Assembly (NCBI GenBank): GCA_034406715.1
Contig: CP137874.1
Span: 496,001-560,000 of the forward strand
Origin: Rhodotorula mucilaginosa
Taxonomy: Eukaryota; Basidiomycota; Microbotryomycetes; Sporidiobolales; Sporidiobolaceae
Length of the DNA stretch: 64,000 nt
Direction: 5' to 3'
The notes below the pieces were generated by a model. It saw nothing but the letters and a program-made list of their open reading frames with translations. It searched no databases and was not told where the DNA came from. Position 1 is the first letter of the stretch. Every line of letters starts with the position of its first letter. Made by a program: the position numbers and the translations under genes. This document shows, in pieces, positions 33,295 to 43,764 of this stretch.

Positions 33295-35267
33295 ATGGAG
33301 CTTGAGAATGCCATCAGCGAAGAGCTGCCGATGCCCGAACCGCCCGTCGTCACCGCCGCAGCGACAGAGTCGGACAAGATGCTCGCCGCCTGCATCGGAG
33401 CCGTCCTCACTTCTCTCACCAGTGCGTGTGCTAGGCCTGAGTCTGAGCAGGGGAGAGCGCTAACCTCGATCTGCCCTTAGTGACTCCGTTCGATGTCATC
33501 AAGACCAGGTTGCAGACACAGCCGCCGCGACTTCAACCTTCTGCGTTCGATTCCTTGCACAACTCGCCGTGGCCGCCTCCAGTCCCCAGCACCAGCAAAC
33601 TGCCCATAGAATGCTGCAAGGCGACCCCTTCAGCCGCTACCACCACCGCCGCCGCCGCCGCTCGCGGTGGTCCCGCAAAGTACTTCAACCCGAGTGCCGG
33701 CAATCCGAAAAATTCGACCGGCGCAGAGTTGCTCTGCCGTTTCGACCCGAGGGTCTCGAGGGCTTCTTTACCCGCATCCGGAGCACACGGAGCAGCATCC
33801 TCCTCGCCCTCTTCCGCCGTAGCAGCCGCAAGAGCTGCCGGCGCCCACCAATACCTGCACCACCTCGCGCCCGTCCCCCTCGTTGCAAGCTCCTCGAGCG
33901 CGAACACCATCGCGTGCCTCTACCCAGCTTCGACAGGTCACGCGACCCTCTCCCTCCCTTACCACCTCTCCCACTCGAGTTCGTTCGCCGCTCCGGCCCC
34001 CGTCTCGATCGCGCCGAACCACGCTCAGCACCGCTACTTGACCGGGTTCACCGACGCCCTCGCCCACATTGTCAAATCCGAAGGGGTCACCTCCCTCTGG
34101 CGGGGGACCGCTCCCGCCCTCGTGATGAGTGTGCCCGGTCAGGTCATCTACATGGTCGGGTACGATTCCCTCCGGCGGACCGCGTTTGATTCCGCCCCCG
34201 AGTGGGCGCAACGTCCGACAACAGCCGGAGCCCAGATTGGGACTCACAACGGCGGCGAACGACCACCCTTGAAGGCGAGTTACGTCACGGCCGTACCACT
34301 CCTCGCCGGCGCCCTCTCCCGAACAGTCGTCGCCGTCCTCCTCTCCCCGCTCGAACTCGTCCGAACCCAAATTCAGTCACACGTCCCTTCCTCCGCCTCT
34401 TCAACATCAACAGCCACCGGAGGACGCCGACCGCAATCTCGAGCCAGCCTAGCGATGCTCTTGCGAGACTTGAAGTGGTCCAACGCCTGGCGCGGTTTGA
34501 CCCCGACCTTGTGGCGCGACGTGCCCTTCTCCGGGATCTACTGGGCTGGGTACGAAGCGATCAAGCGCACTTTGACGGGAGGGCGAGGCATGGGGGAGAC
34601 GACGACTACTGGTGGTGGTGGTGCTGGTGGAGGTGGAGCGACGACGGCGACGAGAGGCCAGGTTGTGTCGATTGAGCAATCGAGGGCGAGCGACTTTGGG
34701 ATCGCGTTCGTCAGTGGCGCGGGCAGCGGAATGGTCAGTCGCAGTCTTTCGAGATCTGATGTCAGCGCCCCTCGGGTCGTCCCGTGACCTCTGGCTGGTG
34801 ACTTTGGCCGCGATACTGACGAAGATGAGACCCTAATCGCTTCAAAACAAAACAGATCGCCGCGACCGTGACCAACCCTTTCGACGTGATCAAAACTCGT
34901 CGCCAAGCCGCCGCCGATGCGGGCGCCATCACCAAGGCCGCGTCTGCATCCTCGAACCGGACGTTCACCCTCTTGCGCACTATCGTCAAGCAGGAAGGAT
35001 ACGCCGGACTGTTCTCGGGGTTGACGCCCCGGTTGGCCAAGGTGGGTACTCGATCTCGCATTCGTTTGTTCCTTCTCGAGAAAGCCAAGTCGCTCACTCG
35101 AAGGGATAATTGCTGGTTTCACCCGTCCGGACCCATAGGTTGGACCTGCATGCGGTTTGATGATCGGCTGCTACGAAGCCATCTCGTCCATTTCGGCCGC
35201 CTCGAGGGCCAACACCGCCAACGCCGCGGCCGCTTCGTCGTCCTCGCGTCACAAATCGGCAGAGTAG
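33295..35267 (+). CDS. MTM1: Mitochondrial carrier, Mtm1/SLC25A39-40 type
   Basis: This inner-membrane solute carrier subfamily is linked to manganese/iron handling and, in animals, mitochondrial glutathione import. Exons 33295-33421, 33481-34733, 34856-35041 and 35139-35267 give 564 residues, long for a carrier. The three carrier signatures are present: MTPFDVIKTRLQT, SPLELVRTQIQSH and TNPFDVIKTRRQA. Each is followed by its second-half motif: EGVTSLWRGTAPALVMSVPG, SNAWRGLTPTLWRDVPFSGI and QEGYAGLFSGLTPRLAKVGP. The Mtm1-like insertion of about 180 residues between the first signature and its helix is Ser/Ala/Pro/His rich. A second, Gly-rich insertion follows RTLTGGRG. The first signature is SPLD-type altered only in spacing. 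Identity within the carrier family is sure; the Mtm1 subfamily call comes from the long first-repeat insertion and overall motif wording. Confidence 0.83.
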
Positions 35268-35561
35268 ACGCGTCTTCCTTCCTCTTGACAAGTTTCATAT
35301 CGTCCTCTTTACAGTCTCACAAATCATTGTAGAGTCTAATCGCATTTTCGCACTCCCCAAAGACGTCGTTCCTTACCAAATGTAGCTCACCCCAAAAACT
35401 CGTAATCGCATTTCCTCGCATCTCTCCTTTGCATTCTTGTTGCTGTCGGCGGTCTTTTCCGAGCTTTGAGGTTCTATTTACCATCATTAGACACTGGAAC
35501 CTTCTATTTGCAACAGTCTATGCGGACAGCCTTCCTCCTTCACCAGGAGAAAAAGAACCGT
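35268..35561. other. Convergent 3' intergenic region
   Basis: 294 nt of A/T-richer DNA between the carrier and paladin-like stops. No gene. Confidence 0.4.
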
Positions 35562-38500
35562 CTAATCGAGCGTCCTCCTGCTCAGAATCTTCTTGATCTC
35601 GCTCCGTTCGCGCAGGTACTGCTCGAAGCTTGGGAATGCCCCGCTGGCGCCCTTGCTGCCGTTTTCGTCGTCCGAGTCGTCCGAATCGGTACTCGGATGC
35701 GAAGCCTTGTCGAGGAGGAAGTTGGCGAACACGATCAGGGTGGCGTAGCTGTGAAAGTCGGGGACTGGTAAGTTCCGAGACCTGGAGACAGATGTTGCAA
35801 GGCGGAAAAAGCGCACCGGTAGAGGTAGTTCAGGGCTTGGTCGAACAGCTTCTCTCGCTTCTTGGAGCCTTCGTCGGCCGCTTCGACGCGGAGCTTGAAC
35901 GAGTAGATGGCCGTGCGCAAGTTCTGCACGGCCTCCATGTCGCTGCGAAAGACTCATCACGAGTCAGCAGCAGCGCGTAGCTCGTGAAGGATGCGGCACG
36001 GTAACTCACTCGATGGCCCGATCGGCGAGACGCTTTGCGAGCTTGCCGTGCTGGAGGACGCCGACCAGCTGCAGGACGATCTTGTACTCGCCGTTCAGGA
36101 GAGGTTCCGACTCTCGGCCGTCCCACGACGAGCCGTGTTCAGGCGCGTCCATGAACGAGGCGGAAAGTCCAAAGACGGCGCGCTTGTTGTACAAGATGCG
36201 GTAGACGAGCGCGCACGCCACCATGCCGGTCGTGGTCCTTCCACGGCCTGCTCAGAGACAAGACAAGTCAGCTCCGACGTCGACTTTGCGCGAGTGGCCG
36301 GCGGTGACTTGCCCATCTGACAGTTCCAAGCGCAGCCGACGTTCTCCTTGTCGCGTCCGGTGAGCGCCGTCGAGACGCGCTGCTCGATGCGCGAAAAGAT
36401 GCCGGGAATCGGCGCCTGCTCGTCCGTGACTGCAAGGTTTCGTACATCAGAGAAGCGTTCGACCGGAAGATGAAAATGAAAAACATACCGGGAAGACGTT
36501 CGTAGTCGACGCGCAAGCCTTCCTTCTGCATGATGGCGAAAACTTCTTGCGGCGTGAGGATGTCCTCGGGGCTGACCTCCTCCCACATCGCGGTCACCGT
36601 GAAGGCGCCGTTCTCTTCCACCTCGTCGTGCTGAAAGGCTTTCTGTGTCAACTTCCCACATTCCCCGGCGGGCGCCGTGTCAGTCGAATGAACTCACAAG
36701 CAAGACTTTGCCGCCGGTAGATTCGCGTTCGCGAAGGAGGTCTTCCTTCAGTGCAGCCTCCATCGCCTCGACGGTGGCGGTGGTGACTCCCGTGGTGACG
36801 ACGTTCTCCAGAGGCTGGTCGTACAGGCGCAGGACCTGTAGCGAGCTCCAACGCGTCAGTAAGCAAGGAAGAAGCAGAGGCCACGATTCCACTTACATGA
36901 GGTCGGCCGGCAATGTACAGGACCGGCTCCTCCCGCAAGCTCTGCCAGAGGATCGGGATCGCCTCGGCACCCATACGGTGCAAGGCGTTTCTGAGCCCGT
37001 CGATCGTCGGCATACCAGTCCCGTAGACGGAGGGTCCAATGTTGCCGCTTCCACTGGACAACGTAGCGCTGTTGCCGGGAGGCTTGGGCGTTCCAGGCCG
37101 AGAGTTCGGCGCGGGGGTACGGACCGCTTCGCTGCCTGCGATGCTGAGAGGTACACGTCGGAAGTTCGGGGCGCCGTCCACTCGCTCTGGCAAACTCATT
37201 TTCTGCAACCCGCTGCGCACCTCACGAAGGCGTCAGACCTCTGCATCGAGCGAGCGTGAGTGCGCGCGAGAGGAGACTTACCTGAAGAAGTCCGACTTGA
37301 GCAAGGTGAACGCCGAGAGGATCCGACCGTGCCGTTGCGCGACAAACTCGGCGACTTCGTCGTCAAGCGCGACTCCGCTGGCGATCTGTTGCTTGATCGG
37401 GAGCAAGACGTCGATGTCCGCGTGACGAAGTTCCTTCCTGGTGCAGCGAATCGCCCGAGTACATGAGCTTAGATGTCTAGCGCACGAAACGCGAAAAGAC
37501 GCACTCGATGGTCCTGAAGACTGGTCGCTGCTTGACGAACTCCTCGTAGTTGGCCGTGCGCCCGAGTTCTCGCCAAGTTTCAGGGCGGGACTCGTTCAGG
37601 AACGCCATGAACAAGATCATGAAGAAGTATCCTCTGTAAAAGTGCCGATAGTCAGCGTCGAGAGGTAGCATATTGAAGATGCAGGGCACGAAAGGCTGAC
37701 CGCAGATCGCGGACGCCGCGAGCAATCCAATGTTCGCGTTCTTCACCCTCGGTGTCTTCCGCTTTCTGCCTGGCGTGCTCGATAGCGTCCAAGAGATCAA
37801 ATGGCTCGCCACAAGCGGTGACAGCTGCGTCGACGGCGTTCTTGACCTGAAGTGAAGAGAAACGTCATTAGCGAGGAGACCATGCGAGTTTTACCCTTTT
37901 TCACGCTCACCTCGAACCCGTTCTTGATGACCCGCAGCAGATTGTTGATGACTGTGTAGCTCGGACGCGTCGAGCGTGGAGCTGCCACCTTGCCACCGCT
38001 TCGCAGCCAATCTTGCAAGAGCTTGATGATCACAAGAGTTCGGGTTGTTCGGCCGCGCCCGAGCTGGTCGTTGACGATGATGGCCGACTCGTCCATATCG
38101 AGCTCGGTGACGACCTCGATAATGTCGCGCACTGCGATCCGAAGCTAGGGTCAGACAGGCGCTCCTGAGCTGGTTGACAAGCTGCGGAACCCACAATCGG
38201 AGAACTCGGGGAACTGTTCCGCCGTGATCGGTACCCGGATAAAGCGGAAGTCGCCACCGCAAGCCTCGTGCCCGACTTGGTCCATCGCCTCGCGCAGCGT
38301 CTTGACTTGTCCGGCCTGCTCGATCGGTTCCCAAACGGGTGCGACTGTTCCGTCCTCGCGCTCAGTAGCGACGAGGATTCGGCCTTCGAACGTCTCCAGC
38401 TCGGCAAGGACGTCGCTCTTGAGTCGGTCTTCGAGGAGCTCGAGTCGAGTGGCAGAGATGCCGCTGTACGACTTGACGTTGCGGAGTGAAACCGATTGTT

Positions 38501-41075
38501 GCCGCAGTACGTAGGGCGTGCCGCTGTTCTCGTCGACGAGAGTCAGCTCGCAGATTCTATACGAAAGGGTAAGTGTGCTCACTTGATGTTGCAGAGCGGT
38601 TCCTCCCGCACTCCGATCCAAACGATGCGAGCGCCAGGCTTCAAGTCTCGCTTGACCGTATCGAGGACGCGACGAATACCTTCCTCGGTCGGTTGACTGA
38701 GACCGTAGAGCAGGCTGTTGGGTACGCGACGGAAGTTGATCGCGCCGCGGACCAGCTGCGTTTGCCCTTCGGCGAGGGTGAGCCACTGGTCCTCCTTGAG
38801 CAGCATGCCCGACCGAAGGATGATTCCCGAGCGATTCTGCATGAATCTGCGCGATTAGTGCTGTTCCTTCCGGTTTAGAGGCTCTACGCGCAAACACGAG
38901 CACGCACCCGGATGATCTGCTGGGCCCATTCTTCGCCAACCAGCTGCGAGGTTCCCTTCGGGCCTTTCGTCATATCGAGCACCGTCAACTGGCCCGCTTC
39001 ACCCTTGGCGATGGCGGACAAGTCGTGAATCGGCGCAAAGATGCTGAAGTGGCCGGTCTTGCGGATCCGAGAGATCATCTTGGCGATCTCGCTCCGACGC
39101 CGGAGCCAGCTCGAGAACGGTTCGCTGAAAGTCGATGAGGAAGGCGATTCTGAGACGAAGGCAGCGAACGCAATGAGGAAAAAGTACCGCTCGAGGGCCG
39201 CGAGGGCGGATTGACGTTTCGCAGAGGCGGTCTTCTCGTCGACAAGCGCCAGAGACGCATACCGAACTCGATACTCCGTGATCGACTCGCGGAGGTTCAC
39301 CATGGCATCGCCTAGGCGTTGTCGTGAGATCAGCTTGGGCATTACCCCCAGGTTTGATAAGTCAAGGCCGGAAACACGGACAAAAGGACATACAATGATC
39401 AACGATCGCGTCAACAACCTTCTTCGTGGTCAAGCCGTCGTCTAGACAAGACAAGAGCGAGAGGATGATATCGTAATTTCCGAGCAGAGCGGATCTAGGA
39501 GTAAAAACGCTAGTTAGAAAGGAACTGAGGCGATGAAGCGAAAGACACGGGCAAATCACCTGAGGCTCTCGAGCAGGACCGAACGCGAGCTCAGCAGAGT
39601 CAACACAGTCGTCTGGCTGGTAGGCGGTAGACCTGTACCCAAAAGTCGTCAGACATGCTCCGGCACTCGAAACGGATTCGGTCGAAAAGAGGCAAGACTG
39701 CGCGCACATTTTGACAGGACGTGCATCAGGCGGAGCAAGCTCTGGTCTCGCGCAGCCTGTTCACTCTGAGCCTTGAGGACTTTTGCCGCTCCCTGGTTCG
39801 GCGCCTCGTGCACCGGGAACGCGCCTTCTTCCAACACCGGGCCGTACGGATCGGGCAACCCCTGATCGACGAGCTGCTTCCGTCTCACGATGAGCGCGAC
39901 CGACATAGCGAACGTCGAGCGGACGACGCCGGCGCCGCAGTTGAAGACGAGGCTGGTCGAGGTCGGGATCGAGGCGAGGAGGGAAGTGTACGTGTCCAGG
40001 TAGCCATCGTTTGGCGACTGGTCCCTCGCGACGGGAGTCCGGTAGTAGCTGATGTTGTAGCCTTCTTGCCGGACGTAAGAGAAGAGCTCTCGTGCCGTCG
40101 CGACTTCGTCGGCCGAGACCCAGGTTGGCAGAATGTCGCCCGATCGTGTTTCGTCGTGTACGAGGATCAGGCCACCGTACCGGGCCGCCTCGCGCAAGAC
40201 ATCGGCTTTCAGCCTAAACCGTGCTCATGGATTAGTTGTTGTCCGTGCGCCTCTTGCAACAGGACATGGGCGCACCTCGTCTCGATTTCTTCGAGGTTTT
40301 CCGCACGATCACTGATCGAATAGGTGCTTGTCGGCCCTGCTCGCAGGCGACTCGTCAATATCCGAGAGCAAAGATACGGATTTGAGAAATTCCACTCACG
40401 ATTACTCTCGCGCAAGACGTACGGTTGTCCGCCTGCGAGAGAAAGCTTCCATCGTCAGAGACGGAAACGAAGTGACGAGGGAAAAAGGCCGGTCAACGCA
40501 CCGATGTACAGGATCGGCTCTTCCCGCGTCACAAACCATGCGACCTCTTTACCCTTGTCGTTGCGCGCACCACCCGCTGTCGACTGCTTGCACCGCAACA
40601 AACTGAGCAGCGAGCGGACGCCCGTCCGTGTCGGTTGCGCAAGACCCCACACGCCCAGTCCTCCGTCTCGGAGATTAGACGCTCCACTGAGGTGTAGACC
40701 GGTCCAGCCGTTCTCGGTCTTGGTCTGATCAGAGAACGTGGATGAGGAAGGATCGGGCGTGATGTGAGGTTCGAGAGCGGTCGACTGGGCGAGGAAGCGA
40801 TAGTCCGACTTGAGGATCAACCCGCGACTGAGGACGCTGCCCGACCGGCTCGGGACGACGTTAAGCGCGAGTTTGCTCAAGTTCAAGTGCTCGAACGGCG
40901 CAAACGGTTCGTTCGGAGCAGAAGTAGGGTGCGATGACAATGACGACGCGGAAATCGGCGCCGCATCGCTGTTGCTGGACAAAGGTCGCTGTGGTACAAG
41001 CGCTCTTGGTCTGAGTATAGGCGTCGGCTGCTCACTCCGCGCTGCGCCGTCGCCGTTGTTGTTGTGCGCCGCCAT
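35562..41075 (-). CDS. Paladin-like triple phosphatase-fold (PTP-like phytase) protein
   Basis: A long intron-rich gene starting MAAHNNNGDGAAR at 41075 and ending ILSRRTLD at 35562. It contains three tandem copies of the PTP-like inositol phosphatase unit. Each begins with a segment such as VVPSRSGSVLSRGLILKSDY or RNRSGIILRSGMLLKEDQWL and contains an REEP box (VTREEPILYI, VREEPLCNI, LREEPVLYIAGRPH). Active-site loops differ. Copy 1 has FNCGAGVVRST (CX5R intact). Copy 2 has IIVNDQLGRGRTT, where Asn replaces the catalytic Cys. Copy 3 has WNCQMGKGRTTTGMV (CX5R intact). Animal paladin and related fungal proteins share the repeated layout. Substrate (inositol phosphates or phosphoinositides) is inferred from family only. 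About fifteen short introns are present; not all junctions were fixed. Roughly 1,300-1,400 residues. Confidence 0.8.
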
Positions 41076-41878
41076 GGCGGCAACTGTTGGAATGACTGAG
41101 CCGGCTTGTCGACGGCTTGATTGGGTGTGGTTCGTCCGAGGGGAGCTCAGCAGAACGTAAAGACTGTGTTTGTTATATAGTATCCCCGCGACTGGACGAT
41201 GTAGGTAAAGCGACGGAACTCGAGATCCCGGTCGAGTCCGCGCGGGTGGCCCGTCATCGCGTCTTCTCCGCGGGCTTATCGTCAGGTGCCATACTCTCGC
41301 ATGGGCAGTCTTTTTCGACGAGAGGCGTGATCGCTCGAATCCTCAAATGATACACTAGGCACCGCGAGACCAGGTCCGCGACAAAAACTTGCAATTTATA
41401 CGCACGTGCACGTTCAGCCGCTGCTTTGCGCGATGCAACAGTGCACACTAGTACAGTAGTAGCCGCAAGGAGAATCTCGTTCTCTGCCACAAGCTGGATC
41501 GTGTGACCTATGTGTCTTCTCCTTCGTGATTGGCACAGGACGAGGGATAAAAGATGCTGAAGAGAGTCGAGTTTGATGCTTCTGAGTTTGCCTGGTGAGT
41601 TTTGACGATGTGTTCCGGAAAAGGATGTACTTATGCACTATTTCTGGGACAGGCGACAATGTGAGATGTGTTGTTACAAGGGCTCGACGAGACCCTGCCT
41701 GTGGTCCACGTCAAGGGCGTCGGGGGATCCTTTGAAGACGGGACAGGGTTTCTGCGCAGCGTCGAACCGTCAGAAACGCCCTTCGGAGACTGACCGGATT
41801 GAGCGTACTCACTTGCAGTATTGAAGAACGCACTCAGGATGCGAGTCCAAATCCGACCGGCCCGCTCCGAGAGCCTGG
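41076..41878. other. Intergenic, upstream of paladin-like gene
   Basis: About 800 nt. It contains the promoter of the leftward paladin-like gene. Short frames only. A GTGAGT donor near 41816 suggests a spliced 3' UTR of the small leftward ORF upstream. Confidence 0.35.
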
Positions 41879-42142
41879 TCAAGGCTCCGTCTCGTCTATC
41901 CTCTTCCCGGCACCTTCTCGTTTCCTTCGTCCCGCCTCTTCAGCTGCAAGGTCCCCCGCCTTATGGCCGGCATGTTCCTGCCGACGACCTCCGATCATCT
42001 CAGAAGCTGTCGAAGCGGCATGACCGACTGTAGATTGCTGCGTGTACTGAACGTCGGACGAAGGAGGTTGCCGATTGGACGAAGAGCCCGAGAGGCTCGG
42101 CCCCGGCATTGGCGAATTCTTCGGTGCGGCGGTCGTTGGCAT
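41879..42142 (-). CDS. Possible small hydrophilic protein, 87 residues
   Basis: An intronless frame beginning MPTTAAPKNSPMPGPS and ending KREGAGKRIDETEP. It is Gly/Ala/Glu/Arg rich with no Cys or Trp and no membrane segment; the middle reads GHAASTASEMIGGRRQEHAG. The composition is like fungal stress or hydrophilin-type small proteins, but no family is recognised. The ATG at 42142 was chosen because sequence before it in the same frame is leucine/arginine-rich and looks non-coding. Length is short enough that chance cannot be excluded in GC-rich DNA. Confidence 0.35.
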   Translation of the reverse strand: MPTTAAPKNSPMPGPSLSGSSSNRQPPSSDVQYTQQSTVGHAASTASEMIGGRRQEHAGHKAGDLAAEEAGRRKREGAGKRIDETEP

Positions 42143-42617
42143 CGTGCTTCGAATGGGGTCCAAGGAGGCAAACAGATGGTCGCAAGGGAAGAGGCAGCCC
42201 GGGTGGACGAGACGGTCGGAGACTCGCTGCCAATTTTGGGCTCGTTGGACCCACTTGCGGCAGAAGGAACGATGACGAGTTGGGGTGAAGTTTCGCAGCA
42301 GCAGCAGCGAGAAAGAGGACGTCTGATTACAGCGAGCGCGCTTATTAGCGGACAAAAGCAGCAGCAAGAGCCAGCTGGAGCCAGATTCCTCCGCGAGCCG
42401 ATGTGCTCACACTGCCTCGGCAAGCCTCGGAGCCAGTCTTGAGTTGCACGTGATCGAGACTCGAAGAGCTTGCAAAGTTGAGTACGACATTACTCCTGAT
42501 CAAACTATCGAGTACATCACTACAGGACGCGGATCATACAACGGAGGGTGACAACACGGATAAAAGCAGCGCGGAGAAAAGCGGGCGGGGAGAGAAAAAG
42601 GTCGAGACAACCGAAGT
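42143..42617. other. Intergenic region
   Basis: About 475 nt. No gene beyond shadow frames. It includes the 3' UTR of the FMP52-like gene and any promoter of the small leftward ORF. CAG-repeat microsatellite-like stretches occur near 42297-42312 and 42356-42368. Confidence 0.35.
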
Positions 42618-43449
42618 TTACGCCTTCTGGTCGCCGAGAGCGAGAGCGGTCTGGTTGTCGACAAGCGTCGCCTTGTGTCCCTTGAGGTCGATCTCTTTGC
42701 CCACCTTGGCCGCCGTCAGTGCCGACTCGACCAAGGCGCGGCCGACGACGGGAGTCGGAATCGAGAGGTGGGTCTTGCCCATCGGGAGGTGCGGGATGAC
42801 CAGAGTCGAGAGGTATTCGGGAATGCGACGTTCAGCTCGACCGCCTGGGGCCAGAAGGAGGCCGGGGCGGTAAATGCACGTCGTCGAGTAGTCGAGAGCG
42901 GCGATTCCTTCTTCGGTCAACCCCTTCGATTTGGGGTACAAGAACCACGAGCTTGAGTTGGCGCCTCCGGACTGCGCGAACGTTGGGTTGCGCGTCAGCT
43001 CGACTGGGATTGCTGGATGAGAACCGGCCAGGAAATGAGCGCCGAGTCGTGCTCACCGAAACGTAAACGACCGTCTGAGTCTTTTCGGGGACCCTCGCGG
43101 CCTTTGCCGCCGCCAGGACGTATTCGCGATCGATCAGCTCGAACGCCTCGGCGCTTCCGGCATTGGCCCTCGTCGTTCCGAGCGCGATAACGACCGAATC
43201 GGCGTCGCTCCCGCTCAATTTTTTCGCTTCGCTCCCGTCGTACCCTTGCCTGACTTCGGCGAGCAGGGCGTCAAAGTCGAGCGACGTGTGTTGGAGCTTC
43301 TCGTGACCGGGCGCGTCTGCCGGTACAGGCGGGGGGCGGCGACCGAACGAGAGGACGTGCGAGACTCGAGCGTCGGCGAGAGCGGCGGCGACAGCCTGAC
43401 GACCGACTTCTCCGGTTCCGCCGAGGATGAGCATGCGGTGCGACGACAT
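42618..43449 (-). CDS. FMP52: FMP52/TIP30-like NAD(P)-binding protein
   Basis: An atypical short-chain dehydrogenase fold protein, related to yeast Fmp52 (mitochondrial outer membrane or ER-associated) and animal HTATIP2. Exons 43449-43057 and 42971-42618 give 248 residues, the usual size. The N-terminal Rossmann motif is MLILGGTGEVGRQAVAAALA (GxxGxxG type), followed by LSFGRRPPP, VVIALGTTRANAGSAEAFEL and VVYVSSGGANSSSWFLYPKS (the Tyr and Lys of the YxxxK motif are here, with the junction supplying SS). GLTEEGIAALDYSTTCIYRP and GLLLAPGG complete the family block. Its biochemical substrate is unknown in all fungi that I know of. It is divergent from the PPR gene over 315 nt. Confidence 0.8.
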
Positions 43450-43764
43450 TGCTTTCCGTTCTAGAAGGTGTGGCCTTGTCTACGCGAGCCGTCTGGTGCC
43501 GTCGCAGATGTGGTTCCGTCTCGACTTCGTCATCGCTCCGGCTCTCGGAAGTTCGGCAGGCCATTACAGATGATTCTATGTCCAACTTTGTATTGAGAAT
43601 ACAAATCCCTCGAATTCTCGCGCGGAAGCAAACGTGAACAGGAGAACTGGCTTTCTTTTGACTGGAACACTGCGCACAAGCAGCTGAGCAAGTGAGTCGC
43701 CCGCGCAGTCAATCGTCGTCGTCGCGGTGCCGACGTCCCCTCGCATCCTGCAGATCGACGCGAA
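43450..43764. other. Divergent promoter region
   Basis: 315 nt between the starts of the FMP52-like and PPR genes, with an A/T-rich core (about 43565-43660). No gene. Confidence 0.45.
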
